A stretch of DNA of 50,878 nucleotides from Thermoplasmatota archaeon (GTDB lineage: Archaea; Thermoplasmatota; Poseidoniia; Poseidoniales; Thalassarchaeaceae): positions 1 to 50,878 of the forward strand of contig JAURCP010000009.1 in the NCBI GenBank assembly GCA_030828405.1. The letters are read 5' to 3'. The position numbers and the translations under genes were made by a program. The notes beneath the pieces were generated by a model. That model saw nothing but the letters and a program-made list of their open reading frames with translations, did no database searches and was not told where the DNA came from. Positions 9,460 to 17,615 of this stretch are shown here, piece by piece (the stretch's first letter is position 1; every line of letters starts with the position of its first letter).

Positions 9460-9837
9460 ATGGCTCGCAAGTTAAAAATTGATAATGGAGGAAAAGTTTG
9501 GGCTCCTTACAGTCCTGGGATAACCGTAAGAGACCATATTTGGCTGGCTGGCCAAATAGGGATAGAAGGAGGAGAAGATATTGTTTCTCAGACCTCTGAG
9601 GCTTTGAAAAAGATAGGCAATCTATTGGAAATAGCTAACAGTTCAAGAGATGACTTAGTTATGGTAACAATACTTCTAACAGACATAGGAAATTATTCTG
9701 ATGTAAACGAAGTTTATGGGAAATGGCTTGGAGAATCAATGCCACCTGCTAGAGCAGCATATGAAGTTAGTAAATTACCAGGCGATGCACTAATAGAAAT
9801 TATATGTGAGGCTTTTAGAGGCTCGGGAAATAATTAA
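9460..9837 (+). CDS. ridA: RidA (YjgF/YER057c/UK114) family protein
   Basis: A 125-residue member of the RidA family, trimeric enzymes that hydrolyse reactive enamine/imine intermediates released by pyridoxal-phosphate enzymes. The diagnostic arginine lies in MPPARAAYEVSKLP (around residue 100), followed by ALIEIICEAF, which holds the conserved C-terminal Glu; WLAGQIG near residue 30 is the usual strand. Length matches the family. The gene follows the Nudix gene by 30 bases and precedes the phosphomannomutase gene by 15, so it is probably part of the same transcript. There is no specific metabolic partner nearby, so a general housekeeping role is the safest reading. Confidence 0.92.
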   Translation: MARKLKIDNGGKVWAPYSPGITVRDHIWLAGQIGIEGGEDIVSQTSEALKKIGNLLEIANSSRDDLVMVTILLTDIGNYSDVNEVYGKWLGESMPPARAAYEVSKLPGDALIEIICEAFRGSGNN

Positions 9838-9852
9838 AATTGAGGTATAGAA

Positions 9853-11241
9853 ATGAGTGTTTTCAAAGCTTATGATATTCGTGGGCTTGCTCATTCTGAA
9901 TTAGATTCAGACTTTGCAGAAAGATTGGGTAAGTCTCTTGCGACTCACCTTAATGCAAATACTATTGCAGTAGCTCGAGATATTAGAGAGTCTGGACCTG
10001 AATTACATTCTGCTTTCCTAAAAGGATTAAATTCCTCTGGAGTAGATGTACTAGATCTTGGAATAACAACAACAGGAGTACTTTACAGAGCGACTGTAGA
10101 CCTTTCTGTAGATGCTGCTGTTGTAATTACAGCAAGTCACAATCCTCCTGAATATAATGGATTTAAGATTTGTAATGGTACCTTACCAATGGCTGGACAA
10201 GAGTTACAGGATTTGAAAAAGACCTTTGATGATAATTTATTTAAACAAGGAAATGGAGTTGTAGAAGATTTTTCTCATTTCGAAAATCAGTATCTAGATA
10301 CAATAGTCGCAAACGCAGGAAAACCTCGAAGAAAAATAAAAATCGCTATTGACTGTGGAAACGCAGTACCTGGCCCATTAACGATTAAGTTAATGGAAAA
10401 ACTAGATGTTGATTTGATACCTGTACATTGTGATTGGGATGATAAGTTTCCAAATCATCCGCCTGATCCTACAAGACCCGAGAATATGAAAGATTTAGCA
10501 AAGTCAGTGGTTGAAAATAATGCTGAATTTGGAATAGGAATGGACGGCGATGGAGATAGAATTGGCGTAGTTGACCAAGAAGGTAAATTTATTCATCCAG
10601 ACAGATTAATGACTATTTTTGTTAAAGATATTTTAGGAGAAAGAAAAGGCGGGACTGAGTCTGAAAGAACTGTTTTCTACGATGTAAAGTGTAGTATGGC
10701 GCTGGAAGAAGCAATCTATTCATCAGGAGGTATACCCAAAATGGTTAGAACTGGACATTCATTCATGAAAAGAGAATTAAAAGAAAATCCCGATTCACCT
10801 TTAGCTGGAGAAATGTCTGGTCATTTCTTCTTGAATGATAGATGGCCGGGGTTCGATGATTCATTGTATAATACTGCTAGATTGCTAGAAATAATTTCCA
10901 GAGAACCGTCGCCGGACGAAGGTGGTCCTAAATTTTCAGACTGGTTTGATGACTTACCTGAATATGCGTCAACCGGAGAAGCAAAAGTTCCTCTAACTAT
11001 GAATAGAATAGAAACCATGGATTCTGTGGAAAGAATATTTTCGGATATGAAGTACTCTAATGTTGATGGAGTTAGAGTTAGTTATCCAGAAGGATGGTTT
11101 CTTTGTAGGCCTAGTAATACTGAACCAATTCTTGTCATGAGAGCTGAGGCTAATGATCAAGAGGGCCTAATTAAGATAAAACAAGATGTAGAAGATAGAC
11201 TAGGTGAAATTATTAATCTAGAAAAATTCCATAATGCTTAG
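9853..11241 (+). CDS. manB: Phosphomannomutase / phosphoglucomutase
   Basis: A 462-residue alpha-D-phosphohexomutase interconverting sugar 1- and 6-phosphates (mannose and/or glucose) for glycan precursor synthesis. All four domain signatures are visible: VITASHNPPEYNG with the phosphoserine near residue 97, the metal loop GMDGDGDR near 232-239, the sugar-binding loop GEMSGHFF near 320, and the phosphate-binding RPSNTEP near the C-terminus. The N-terminal KAYDIRG and overall length match the AlgC/ManB subfamily better than GlmM. GAGGTAT six bases before the ATG is a plausible ribosome site. Its place after uppS suggests a shared link to lipid-linked sugar assembly, but that is inference. Confidence 0.94.
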   Translation: MSVFKAYDIRGLAHSELDSDFAERLGKSLATHLNANTIAVARDIRESGPELHSAFLKGLNSSGVDVLDLGITTTGVLYRATVDLSVDAAVVITASHNPPEYNGFKICNGTLPMAGQELQDLKKTFDDNLFKQGNGVVEDFSHFENQYLDTIVANAGKPRRKIKIAIDCGNAVPGPLTIKLMEKLDVDLIPVHCDWDDKFPNHPPDPTRPENMKDLAKSVVENNAEFGIGMDGDGDRIGVVDQEGKFIHPDRLMTIFVKDILGERKGGTESERTVFYDVKCSMALEEAIYSSGGIPKMVRTGHSFMKRELKENPDSPLAGEMSGHFFLNDRWPGFDDSLYNTARLLEIISREPSPDEGGPKFSDWFDDLPEYASTGEAKVPLTMNRIETMDSVERIFSDMKYSNVDGVRVSYPEGWFLCRPSNTEPILVMRAEANDQEGLIKIKQDVEDRLGEIINLEKFHNA

Positions 11242-11410
11242 GATACAGTTTGGAATCTTTTCATTATCTCAATCATTAGTTGCACCTTCATGATTCATCT
11301 ACATCATTGCAAGTATACTGACTAGGGAATTGATGCTAGTAGGGCAGCTAGTAGAGTATCTCTCTGACTCAACTGTGCTACGGCAAAAATAATCTAGGCA
11401 GTAAGCAAAA

Positions 11411-11427
11411 TCTTGATACAATCAAGA
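11411..11427. other. Small hairpin in the gap between convergent genes
   Basis: TCTTGAT and ATCAAGA form a perfect seven-base stem around a three-base loop, between the convergent manB and small-membrane-protein genes. It could mark a 3' end for either transcript, but it is AT-rich and weak. The rest of 11242-11455 shows no open frame or RNA gene I can support; GCTAGTAG occurs twice (11335-11342 and 11347-11354) as a short direct repeat of unknown meaning. Confidence 0.25.
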
Positions 11428-11455
11428 ACTAAACTCTGCATCTAATTACCTTCGA

Positions 11456-11986
11456 TTATTCTAAACCGCTGTTTGCCATAAACAATGGAATGCATACTAT
11501 TATTCCACATAATGCTACGCAGAATATCCCACAAAATCCTTGCAGCATTACATCGACTCCTGCATCTCCTGTACCACCAGAATAATCAGAGGTTAGAGCA
11601 GTGTTAGCAATACTAATTAGCCAACCAGCAACTATCGCACCGAGTGTGATCCAAATTCCTTGCTTCTTATATTGAAATATTTTAAATCCACCAAAAATTC
11701 CAATCACTGCAGGAATCAAACTAAGGAAAATGACTCCCAATAATAATCCTGTGGGCAATGCCTCAACTTGTCCTGTTTCATCAAGGTCTGAAAGAAAATC
11801 TAGCGATAAAAACCCAAGCAAACTAAACAAAGTAGTTAGGATATAGTAAACAATTACTAAAATTCCAATTACTTGTGGTGCAGAACTCCTTTCGACCATA
11901 TACATAGGCCCTGATGTTTGTACATTCACCATCTGGGGCTGTGAGGTCACAGAACCAGAGAATACTTCATTTTCTTCTTCGTTCAT
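11456..11986 (-). CDS. Small four-helix membrane protein, function unknown
   Basis: I do not recognise a family. The 176-residue protein has an acidic, hydrophilic N-terminus of about 45 residues (Asn, Glu, Ser, Gln rich) and four hydrophobic helices at roughly 45-65, 88-108, 114-136 and 153-172, the last with several Cys. The start at 11986 is supported by AGGAGAAT immediately before the ATG; a longer frame opening at 12082 would overlap the pgk gene and adds residues with no hydrophilic or signal logic. It sits 49 bases after pgk on the same strand. The pattern of a disordered tail followed by four helices is common among archaeal proteins of unknown function. Confidence 0.72.
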   Translation of the reverse strand: MNEEENEVFSGSVTSQPQMVNVQTSGPMYMVERSSAPQVIGILVIVYYILTTLFSLLGFLSLDFLSDLDETGQVEALPTGLLLGVIFLSLIPAVIGIFGGFKIFQYKKQGIWITLGAIVAGWLISIANTALTSDYSGGTGDAGVDVMLQGFCGIFCVALCGIIVCIPLFMANSGLE

Positions 11987-12035
11987 ATTCTCCTGTGACG
12001 TGTATTCATTGATAATACTTGAGACGACACAAGAG

Positions 12036-13313
12036 TCAATTATCAAGTTCAAGAGAGGGTAATAGAGAACGAAACTTATCATTGGATTTATTTAAACATT
12101 CGATTACGGGCATTGACCCTCCAGATAACATAGTCAAACATGCTCCACCACCAGTACTATTGTGAGTCACTGAGTTAGAAACTCCTCGATTACTTACCAA
12201 TGAGCTAGTATGTCCGCCTCCAACAATGGTGACTGCTGATGATTCTGTACACATATTGAGGATTTCGATAGTTCCAAAGGCGAATCCAGGTAATTCAAAA
12301 TAAGACGCTGGGCCATTCCATAATATACATCCCGCATTAATCATTAATGGTCTGATTTCTTGAAGTGTTGAAATTCCTATATCATAAATTGGATATTTAG
12401 TAGGTAGTTCTGAAACATTCATAGCCACTCTTTTTCCATCAACTTCTACTGCTACATCGCTGGGTAAAAGGAAGAATTCTTTATGGTTTTCATACAAGAA
12501 TTCTGCGAGAGACCATGTGTCTTGAAAAACATCACCTAGAGCATTTCTGATAAACGATTTATTCCCTTCACCAATATCTACTCCACTTGCCCAAAGCATC
12601 ATATTTCCAACAACTCCAACTACAGGAATTGTATCGATGATTTCCTTATCTATTAGATTCTTAGCCACTTTCAAAGAATCATCACATTTTGTTCCACCGA
12701 GGATAGCTATGTATGGACGAGGTGGGTCATTAACTGCAATCTGAAGATTAGAGATTTCCTTAGACATTAAGTGGCCGGCAATACAAGGTACCGAATCATA
12801 AAAACCAGTTAGAGAAGGAGAATTTCTATGAGACGCTGCAAAAGCGTCAGTAACATAGACATCGATTACTGACGATAATTTTCTGACTATCTCCGATTGT
12901 GCAGTTTCCTCTAAAGAAGCTTTTTTCATAGAATTTTCATCGTCGTGCATACGAATGTTATCTAAGAACAACATTTCACCAATTTTGAGATTTTTAATAG
13001 ACGAAATTGCTTCATCTCCACAAATATCTGAGATAAATTTTACCTTTTTACCGATTAACCGCGAAATCCTATCTGCATGTTGTTCCATATTTGTAAAATC
13101 TATTTTCCCTGGTCTCGATTGATGACCTAACATCACAACTTTAGAATTTTGTAACGTTCGAAGAGTGGGAATAATTGCCCTTAATCTACTATCGTCAAGA
13201 AAGGCTCCTGATGATGGTTCTAGAGGAGAATTTACGTCTACACGATAGAGAACTACTTTGCCGCCGAGGCGGACATCGTCCAGCGTAAGGACGTCACTCA
13301 CGTTCAAGCCCAA
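12036..13313 (-). CDS. pgk: Phosphoglycerate kinase
   Basis: Phosphoglycerate kinase, 425 residues, transferring phosphate between 1,3-bisphosphoglycerate and ADP in glycolysis/gluconeogenesis. Family motifs run in order: YRVDVNSPL near residue 23, DDSRLRAIIPTL, VMLGHQSRPGK, VTDAFAASHRNSPSL, AILGGTKCDDSLKVA, LWNGPASYFE and a glycine-rich nucleotide loop VGGGHTSS. HQSRP in place of the bacterial HLGRP, and the length, fit archaeal-type PGK. The start is TTG (13313), or GTG at 13301; there is no clear Shine-Dalgarno sequence. A TATA-like element at 13338-13350 is about 32 bases upstream, so the leader would be very short. Divergent from the M24 peptidase gene. Confidence 0.94.
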   Translation of the reverse strand: MGLNVSDVLTLDDVRLGGKVVLYRVDVNSPLEPSSGAFLDDSRLRAIIPTLRTLQNSKVVMLGHQSRPGKIDFTNMEQHADRISRLIGKKVKFISDICGDEAISSIKNLKIGEMLFLDNIRMHDDENSMKKASLEETAQSEIVRKLSSVIDVYVTDAFAASHRNSPSLTGFYDSVPCIAGHLMSKEISNLQIAVNDPPRPYIAILGGTKCDDSLKVAKNLIDKEIIDTIPVVGVVGNMMLWASGVDIGEGNKSFIRNALGDVFQDTWSLAEFLYENHKEFFLLPSDVAVEVDGKRVAMNVSELPTKYPIYDIGISTLQEIRPLMINAGCILWNGPASYFELPGFAFGTIEILNMCTESSAVTIVGGGHTSSLVSNRGVSNSVTHNSTGGGACLTMLSGGSMPVIECLNKSNDKFRSLLPSLELDN

Positions 13314-13337
13314 AGGCTAACACTCTTTGACCGTAAT

Positions 13338-13350
13338 GGTTGAATTAACC
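13338..13350. promoter_or_regulatory. Near-palindromic TATA-like element between pgk and the M24 peptidase gene
   Basis: GGTTGAATTAACC is nearly self-complementary and sits between two divergent genes. Its centre is about 33 bases from the pgk TTG on one side and about 27 bases from an in-frame TTG (13373) of the peptidase gene on the other. Archaeal TATA boxes lie about 26 bases before the transcription start, so one symmetric element could serve both directions with leaderless or nearly leaderless messages. No BRE could be assigned with confidence. Confidence 0.35.
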
Positions 13351-13399
13351 TAACATCCCTTACACAATACCTTTGTCTTTGGTATCACTACGCGTCTAC

Positions 13400-14656
13400 A
13401 TGACATGGGATAAGGAGAGTTTAACCGGACCCGATGGAGTTGACTGGAGAGTCCCCGTATCTGAACTAGAAAATCGTAGAAGATTACTCTCAGAAATATT
13501 ATCAAAACACAAAATAGAATCTGTGCTAATTGACGACCCTGTAGAGCTTTACTGGTTAACTGGAGGAAGACAAAATGGCATTATATTGGTTGGGTCAAAA
13601 GACTCTGATATTGAAACTACACATTGGGTGAAGAGATCTTTAGAAAGAGCAAAATTTGAATCGGGAGGCGATAATAGTCCTGATCCTGTAATTTCACAAC
13701 CTAGAATGGCGGATTTAGCAGATGAAATTAGAGGGAAAGGAGGGGTTGAGAAACCTGCATTACTTGAAGGAAAGATTCCACATGATCGCTGGAAATTCAT
13801 TAATCAAAAATTGAGTTCTTTAGAAGGAAAAAGTAAAGATTGTACAAAAATAATGTATGAATTAAGGGAAATAAAATCTGAATGGGAAATCAAAATGCTC
13901 AGAGAAAGTGGAGAAATTAACAGAACAATGTTCGAGGCTATAAAAGAAAATGGAGGTTTAGGAAAAACTGAATTAGAAATGGCTTCAATAGCAGATAAAG
14001 TTAGTAGAAAGGCTGGATTTGGCGGAAGAATAAGGATGAGAAAATGGCCAATGGACTGTGATAGAGTAGTGATTGTTGCTGGAAGTTCAGCATCTGTACC
14101 TTCATATTTTGATTCTGCAATTGGAGGAGTTGGAGCAAGCCCAATATCATCATTAGGATCTGGACATACAAAAGTAGAATCAAATTCACCAGTTACAGTA
14201 GACATCGTACATTTACACAGAGGGTATGTTTCAGATTGTACTCGTATGTTCAGTGCAGGAAAACTAAATGATAAGTGGATGGAAAGGCTGGATGACATGA
14301 TAGAAATTAGACAGAAAGTTGTGTCCAGTTTAGGTTCCGGAGATAACTGTTCAAAAACTTGGGATATTGGAAGTCAACTCGCTAAAGAAATGGGTTATGA
14401 GAATAATTTGATGGGAATGTTACCTGATAAATCTTATTTCTTAGGCCATTCAGTAGGATTAGAGTTAGATGAAACTCCAGTAATTGCTAAAGGTTTCGAT
14501 AGACCACTAAATATCGGTGGAACAATGGCAATTGAGCCAAAAGTAATCTATGAAAATGGATGTATAGGGACTGAAGATACTTTTGTTAGAACAAGAGATG
14601 GCATGGAATATATTACTATGGGAGATAAATTCCCTTTCATTACAGATTGGAATTAA
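13400..14656 (+). CDS. M24-family metallopeptidase (Xaa-Pro aminopeptidase-like)
   Basis: A 418-residue pita-bread-fold metallopeptidase. All five metal ligands of family M24 are visible in order: the two Asp in VDIVHLHRGYVSDCTR, His in LGHSVGLELDE, Glu in AIEPKVI and Glu in GTEDTF. A creatinase-like N-terminal domain of about 150 residues precedes the catalytic domain, as in prolidases and Xaa-Pro aminopeptidases, which release residues next to proline. It probably acts in the cytoplasm on imported or recycled peptides. I use the ATG at 13400, although TTG at 13373 would fit a leaderless message from the shared TATA-like element. No Shine-Dalgarno sequence precedes either. Confidence 0.9.
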   Translation: MTWDKESLTGPDGVDWRVPVSELENRRRLLSEILSKHKIESVLIDDPVELYWLTGGRQNGIILVGSKDSDIETTHWVKRSLERAKFESGGDNSPDPVISQPRMADLADEIRGKGGVEKPALLEGKIPHDRWKFINQKLSSLEGKSKDCTKIMYELREIKSEWEIKMLRESGEINRTMFEAIKENGGLGKTELEMASIADKVSRKAGFGGRIRMRKWPMDCDRVVIVAGSSASVPSYFDSAIGGVGASPISSLGSGHTKVESNSPVTVDIVHLHRGYVSDCTRMFSAGKLNDKWMERLDDMIEIRQKVVSSLGSGDNCSKTWDIGSQLAKEMGYENNLMGMLPDKSYFLGHSVGLELDETPVIAKGFDRPLNIGGTMAIEPKVIYENGCIGTEDTFVRTRDGMEYITMGDKFPFITDWN

Positions 14657-14686
14657 AAATAAGCAACATACTAATTCCTAGACCTC

Positions 14687-14992
14687 TTGCGCTATTATGT
14701 GTCTCAGTCCTCCGGTTCAGTCGAAAGAAGATTGGCTAAGATTCTGAGAGAAAGAAAAGAACCACATGGCAAGCTATTGAAGGAAAAAGAAATCCTGAAA
14801 GGAGTTGAAATTAGTGAGGGGGGGATTGTTGAACTTTGGATAACTCCAACACATCCTTACTGTCCTTGTTGTGTGAACGATTTAATTGAGTTACGAAATG
14901 AAGTTAAGAAAACAAGAGGTGTTCTTGCCTGCCACATTGAAGTTGTGGGTATACCACAAGCAAATAGATGGACTGCTGCAATAAATGAGTAA
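14687..14992 (+). CDS. Small MIP18/DUF59-like protein with a Cys cluster
   Basis: A 101-residue protein. The C-terminal 65 residues follow the strand-helix pattern of the MIP18/PaaD (DUF59) fold: an amphipathic strand GIVELWITPT, then YCPCCVNDLIELRNEV, then a strand in LACHIEVVGI. In DUF59 proteins a single reactive Cys occurs in a TxxxCP context; here there are three (CPCC). Such proteins help deliver Fe-S clusters, which would fit the ferredoxin encoded next door on the other strand. The similarity is remote and is my pattern judgement only. The start is uncertain: TTG at 14687 or GTG at 14699, neither with a strong ribosome site. Confidence 0.6.
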   Translation: MRYYVSQSSGSVERRLAKILRERKEPHGKLLKEKEILKGVEISEGGIVELWITPTHPYCPCCVNDLIELRNEVKKTRGVLACHIEVVGIPQANRWTAAINE

Positions 14993-14996
14993 AGAT

Positions 14997-15152
14997 TTAC
15001 TCTTCTTCTCTTGTCCATCTCTTAGATTTTCTTTCATTTACTTCAATAATTTTTGACTTGACTCTTCTAGAAAGCCACCAAACAGCAAATGATAGTGCTA
15101 AAACATCAAAAATAAGTAGGAATATTAGTTCATTATTATTCCAATCAACCAT
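14997..15152 (-). CDS. 51-residue single-pass membrane protein downstream of ferredoxin
   Basis: A short gene below usual size cut-offs. The minus-strand ATG at 15152 opens 51 codons ending in TAA. The protein has a short acidic-polar N-terminus, one hydrophobic helix at about residues 9-26 (leucine, isoleucine and phenylalanine rich, ending in VWWLSRR) and a highly charged Lys/Arg/Glu tail. GAGGT is seven bases before the ATG and spans the stop codon of the ferredoxin gene, so the two should be translationally coupled. The positive-after-helix pattern predicts the tail in the cytoplasm. It could anchor ferredoxin or a partner at the membrane; that is only an inference from the coupling. Confidence 0.68.
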   Translation of the reverse strand: MVDWNNNELIFLLIFDVLALSFAVWWLSRRVKSKIIEVNERKSKRWTREEE

Positions 15153-15161
15153 TTCAAGACC

Positions 15162-15449
15162 TCAAATAGGTGGAATTATATCGATATCACAGGAGCCTTT
15201 TGACATCATACAACAAGAAAGAATCCCGGAATCTTCTATCAAAAATTCATCTAAACCTGGAGGTAATGGTTCGGGATATTCAATATCTCCAGCTATTAGT
15301 CTAACAAGACAAGTCCCACAATTACCAGAGGTGCAATTCCGAGGGATATCTATCCCAATTCTATCTGCAACATCTACAATGAAATCTCCTTCTTCGACTT
15401 CGGCAGAACCTAAAAGCAATCCTCCACGAAAGAATCGAATGATTGCCAT
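15162..15449 (-). CDS. 2Fe-2S ferredoxin
   Basis: A 95-residue plant-type ferredoxin. The cluster ligands C39, C44 and C47 are in CTSGNCGTC, and the fourth is C79 or C80 in LSCCMM, giving the Cx4Cx2C...C spacing of the [2Fe-2S] fold. It would carry one electron between cytoplasmic partners, which are not identifiable from the neighbourhood. It lies about 60 bases after the HhH/zinc-ribbon gene on the same strand, and its stop codon is embedded in the ribosome site of the small membrane protein gene. Proteins of this type also occur in photosynthetic and dioxygenase systems, so the partner cannot be guessed from the fold. Confidence 0.92.
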   Translation of the reverse strand: MAIIRFFRGGLLLGSAEVEEGDFIVDVADRIGIDIPRNCTSGNCGTCLVRLIAGDIEYPEPLPPGLDEFLIEDSGILSCCMMSKGSCDIDIIPPI

Positions 15450-15510
15450 GATTGACCCAGCGAGTAGTTTTTATTCAAACCATCTAATAAATATTGTATA
15501 ATTTGAGGTA

Positions 15511-16605
15511 CTAACGATCTTCCCAGCGAGTCCAGCGTCCTGTTTGTTTATTGAAATACAAACCTGCTTTCTTCATCCATTTATTGAATTTAGTAGCACC
15601 TGCACCAGTAGCAAGAATGAATTCTTCTCTATGTTCCTGAGCTTGTATGTATCCTTTGTCAGCAATTTTTTGCTCAATCCAATCTTCAATACTCATTAAC
15701 CCACCTGATAATTTGCTTGCTTCTACAGCAGCCTCGAGTTCTGCAACAGAAGCACCAGTTGATTCTAGATCTCTCTTAATCAGATCATCAACGCTTAGAG
15801 TTTCGGATTTCTTGGGTGGCAGATGTACTTTCAATCGCGGACCTTTTCTAGGATCAATTTGGATTCTATCTCCACTTTCTAATTTATCTTCTACTACTTG
15901 GGCCATAGGCGCACGGAATTCTTTCTCACAATCCCAACAAATTAACATGAAATCAGTCATATCTTCCACCACATTACCCCCTCTAGGGTCCATTTCTTCA
16001 CCACATTCTGGACAGGCATGCATGCATAATATAGGGGCTATCTTTCGACGAAAATCAACTATATCTTGAGGTGTTCCAGATAAATCCAATAATTCATGAT
16101 CTCTTGCTGCTTCAAGGCCACGAGTCTCTAACTGATCTCTGAGTTTGGTCCTCTGTTCATCTTTACCTTCTTCATCAAAAGTATTCTCTAATTTTACTAT
16201 TAATTCAACAGTCTTACCTAATCGGTTCATTACAAGCTTCTTTTCACGGAATTGCTCTACTTTAGCAATCCGAAGCTGCTCTTTCTTTTCTAATAGTTCA
16301 GCATGGAGGTCTTTCTGTTCTCTCTTGAATCTCTGTTCTTCAATTTTGTCAACTTTCTTCTTACTGCCACTATCTGAAAGAACATCTGCTAAGTATCTCT
16401 GCTTTGCTGAAGAACGCGGTCCGGATTTGACAGAATCAAGTACTGAAGTGGCTATTTCTTTCTTTAAACCATAATTATTTGTTAAAGTTTCAACATCTAA
16501 AGTTTTCAAATCACCAACTTTAATCCCACCATCAGATAAGATTTGAGCAGTTTTTTCATCTATACCACGACGCAATAACGCGAGATAGGTGTCTTTTTTT
16601 GCCAT
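15511..16605 (-). CDS. Unrecognised protein: HhH-like N-terminus, coiled coil, zinc ribbon
   Basis: I do not recognise this 364-residue protein as a named family. In order it has a helix-hairpin-helix-like segment (about 1-60, with GIDEKTAQILSDGGIKVGDL), a highly charged probable coiled coil (about 68-160), a zinc-ribbon pair CPEC (198-201) and CWDC (223-226), a basic linker, and a C-terminal helical domain ending in an aromatic and basic tail. HhH plus zinc ribbon implies nucleic-acid or ribosome binding. It lies directly after ksgA on the same strand, with its own 92-base gap, in a block of RNA polymerase and ribosome genes, so a role in transcription or ribosome maturation is a reasonable guess. 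The start has GAGGT nearby. Confidence 0.72.
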   Translation of the reverse strand: MAKKDTYLALLRRGIDEKTAQILSDGGIKVGDLKTLDVETLTNNYGLKKEIATSVLDSVKSGPRSSAKQRYLADVLSDSGSKKKVDKIEEQRFKREQKDLHAELLEKKEQLRIAKVEQFREKKLVMNRLGKTVELIVKLENTFDEEGKDEQRTKLRDQLETRGLEAARDHELLDLSGTPQDIVDFRRKIAPILCMHACPECGEEMDPRGGNVVEDMTDFMLICWDCEKEFRAPMAQVVEDKLESGDRIQIDPRKGPRLKVHLPPKKSETLSVDDLIKRDLESTGASVAELEAAVEASKLSGGLMSIEDWIEQKIADKGYIQAQEHREEFILATGAGATKFNKWMKKAGLYFNKQTGRWTRWEDR

Positions 16606-16697
16606 AACAAAACCTCTTATGCGAATCTTGCCATAGGCTTCGCAGTAACCCGTCGAATCATGCGTATTGTATTAAGTCACGGTCATAATTGTCTCAA

Positions 16698-17603
16698 TTA
16701 CTCGCCATAAGAGGATATTCTATTAGCAATTATAGCCCATTCTTCTGGTTCAAGCATATCAGGTCTATTATCAAACCAATTTTCAGAAAATCCATCAGGA
16801 GGATTATCCATCAAATCTTCAATTGCAGCCTTCCATCGAGATTTATGCCAGCCACCAACTCTATTAATTCTACGAGGAGTTTTAAATAATAATGTCTTAA
16901 TTTTCTTTCTACGGCTAGAAAAACAATGTTGTGTAATAATTCTGAACATCTTACGATTGATTTTTCCATTTTTAATTGAACGATCTATTGGAATAAGTGA
17001 AACTAATCGAGAATTAACTCTTGGTGCGGGGCTGAATGCTCCACCTGGAACTTTCCTGTCTAATTTGACATCAAAGTCGAGCCAGAGGGATAGCCCCAGG
17101 GGACTTAATGAACCAAAATGTTCCATAGACATTCTTTCAGCGAATTCGTCCTGAACTAGTATGACTATCACATCTAATGGGCTTCGGTAATGATATTGCT
17201 GAATTAAATCAAGGACTGGGCTGGATATCTGATAGGGTAAATTAGCGACAATATGAGAGAGGTCTTGAGGCCATTTTACTTTCAAAATATCGCCTGAAAT
17301 AATTTCAAGCTTACCTTCTGCATCTCCAAAGACTCTTTCTAAATGTAAAATTGCTTCACTATCTATTTCAACTCCGATTACATTAGAACCAGTTCTGAGA
17401 AGAGATAACGTTAGAGAACCTGGGCCCGGTCCAATTTCAAGAACCTTAGACTCTGAATTTAGTGGAGAATCTTGTTCCAGACATATCTCTATGGAACGAG
17501 ATATTACATCTTGATCGAGAAGAAAATGTTGACCCAGTGACTTATCAGGAATAATATGATCTCTAAGTAGGTCGACTAGTAATCTAGGGTCTAGATCGTC
17601 CAT
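16698..17603 (-). CDS. rsmA: 16S rRNA adenine dimethyltransferase (KsgA/Dim1)
   Basis: A 301-residue enzyme that dimethylates the two adjacent adenines of the 3'-terminal helix of 16S rRNA, a late step and checkpoint in small-subunit assembly. The N-terminal GQHFLLD, SAM-binding motif I EIGPGPGSLTLSLL and the catalytic motif IV NLPYQISSPV are intact; the C-terminal helical rRNA-binding domain follows from about residue 200. It starts 12 bases after the stop of the DUF655 gene. The order L21e, Rpo4, DUF655, KsgA is a long-recognised conserved archaeal cluster, which strengthens all four assignments. Confidence 0.96.
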   Translation of the reverse strand: MDDLDPRLLVDLLRDHIIPDKSLGQHFLLDQDVISRSIEICLEQDSPLNSESKVLEIGPGPGSLTLSLLRTGSNVIGVEIDSEAILHLERVFGDAEGKLEIISGDILKVKWPQDLSHIVANLPYQISSPVLDLIQQYHYRSPLDVIVILVQDEFAERMSMEHFGSLSPLGLSLWLDFDVKLDRKVPGGAFSPAPRVNSRLVSLIPIDRSIKNGKINRKMFRIITQHCFSSRRKKIKTLLFKTPRRINRVGGWHKSRWKAAIEDLMDNPPDGFSENWFDNRPDMLEPEEWAIIANRISSYGE

Positions 17604-17615
17604 AGTAATTCCAGA

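Noticed and set aside
11325-11395. tRNA-like stretch with GGCAGCTAGTAGAGTATC between manB and the small membrane protein gene
   Set aside because: It has a D-arm-like look, but no acceptor pairing and no GTTCRA T-loop on either strand, so it is not a tRNA.
13804-14298. Long minus-strand open frame inside the M24 peptidase gene
   Set aside because: It lies opposite a gene with all catalytic motifs and encodes a low-complexity Ser/Leu-rich product with no family likeness; it is a shadow frame.
15647-16474. Plus-strand open frames opposite the HhH/zinc-ribbon gene
   Set aside because: They are rich in Ser and Ile, as expected for the complement of a Lys/Glu-rich coding region; the minus-strand frame has domains and a consistent start.
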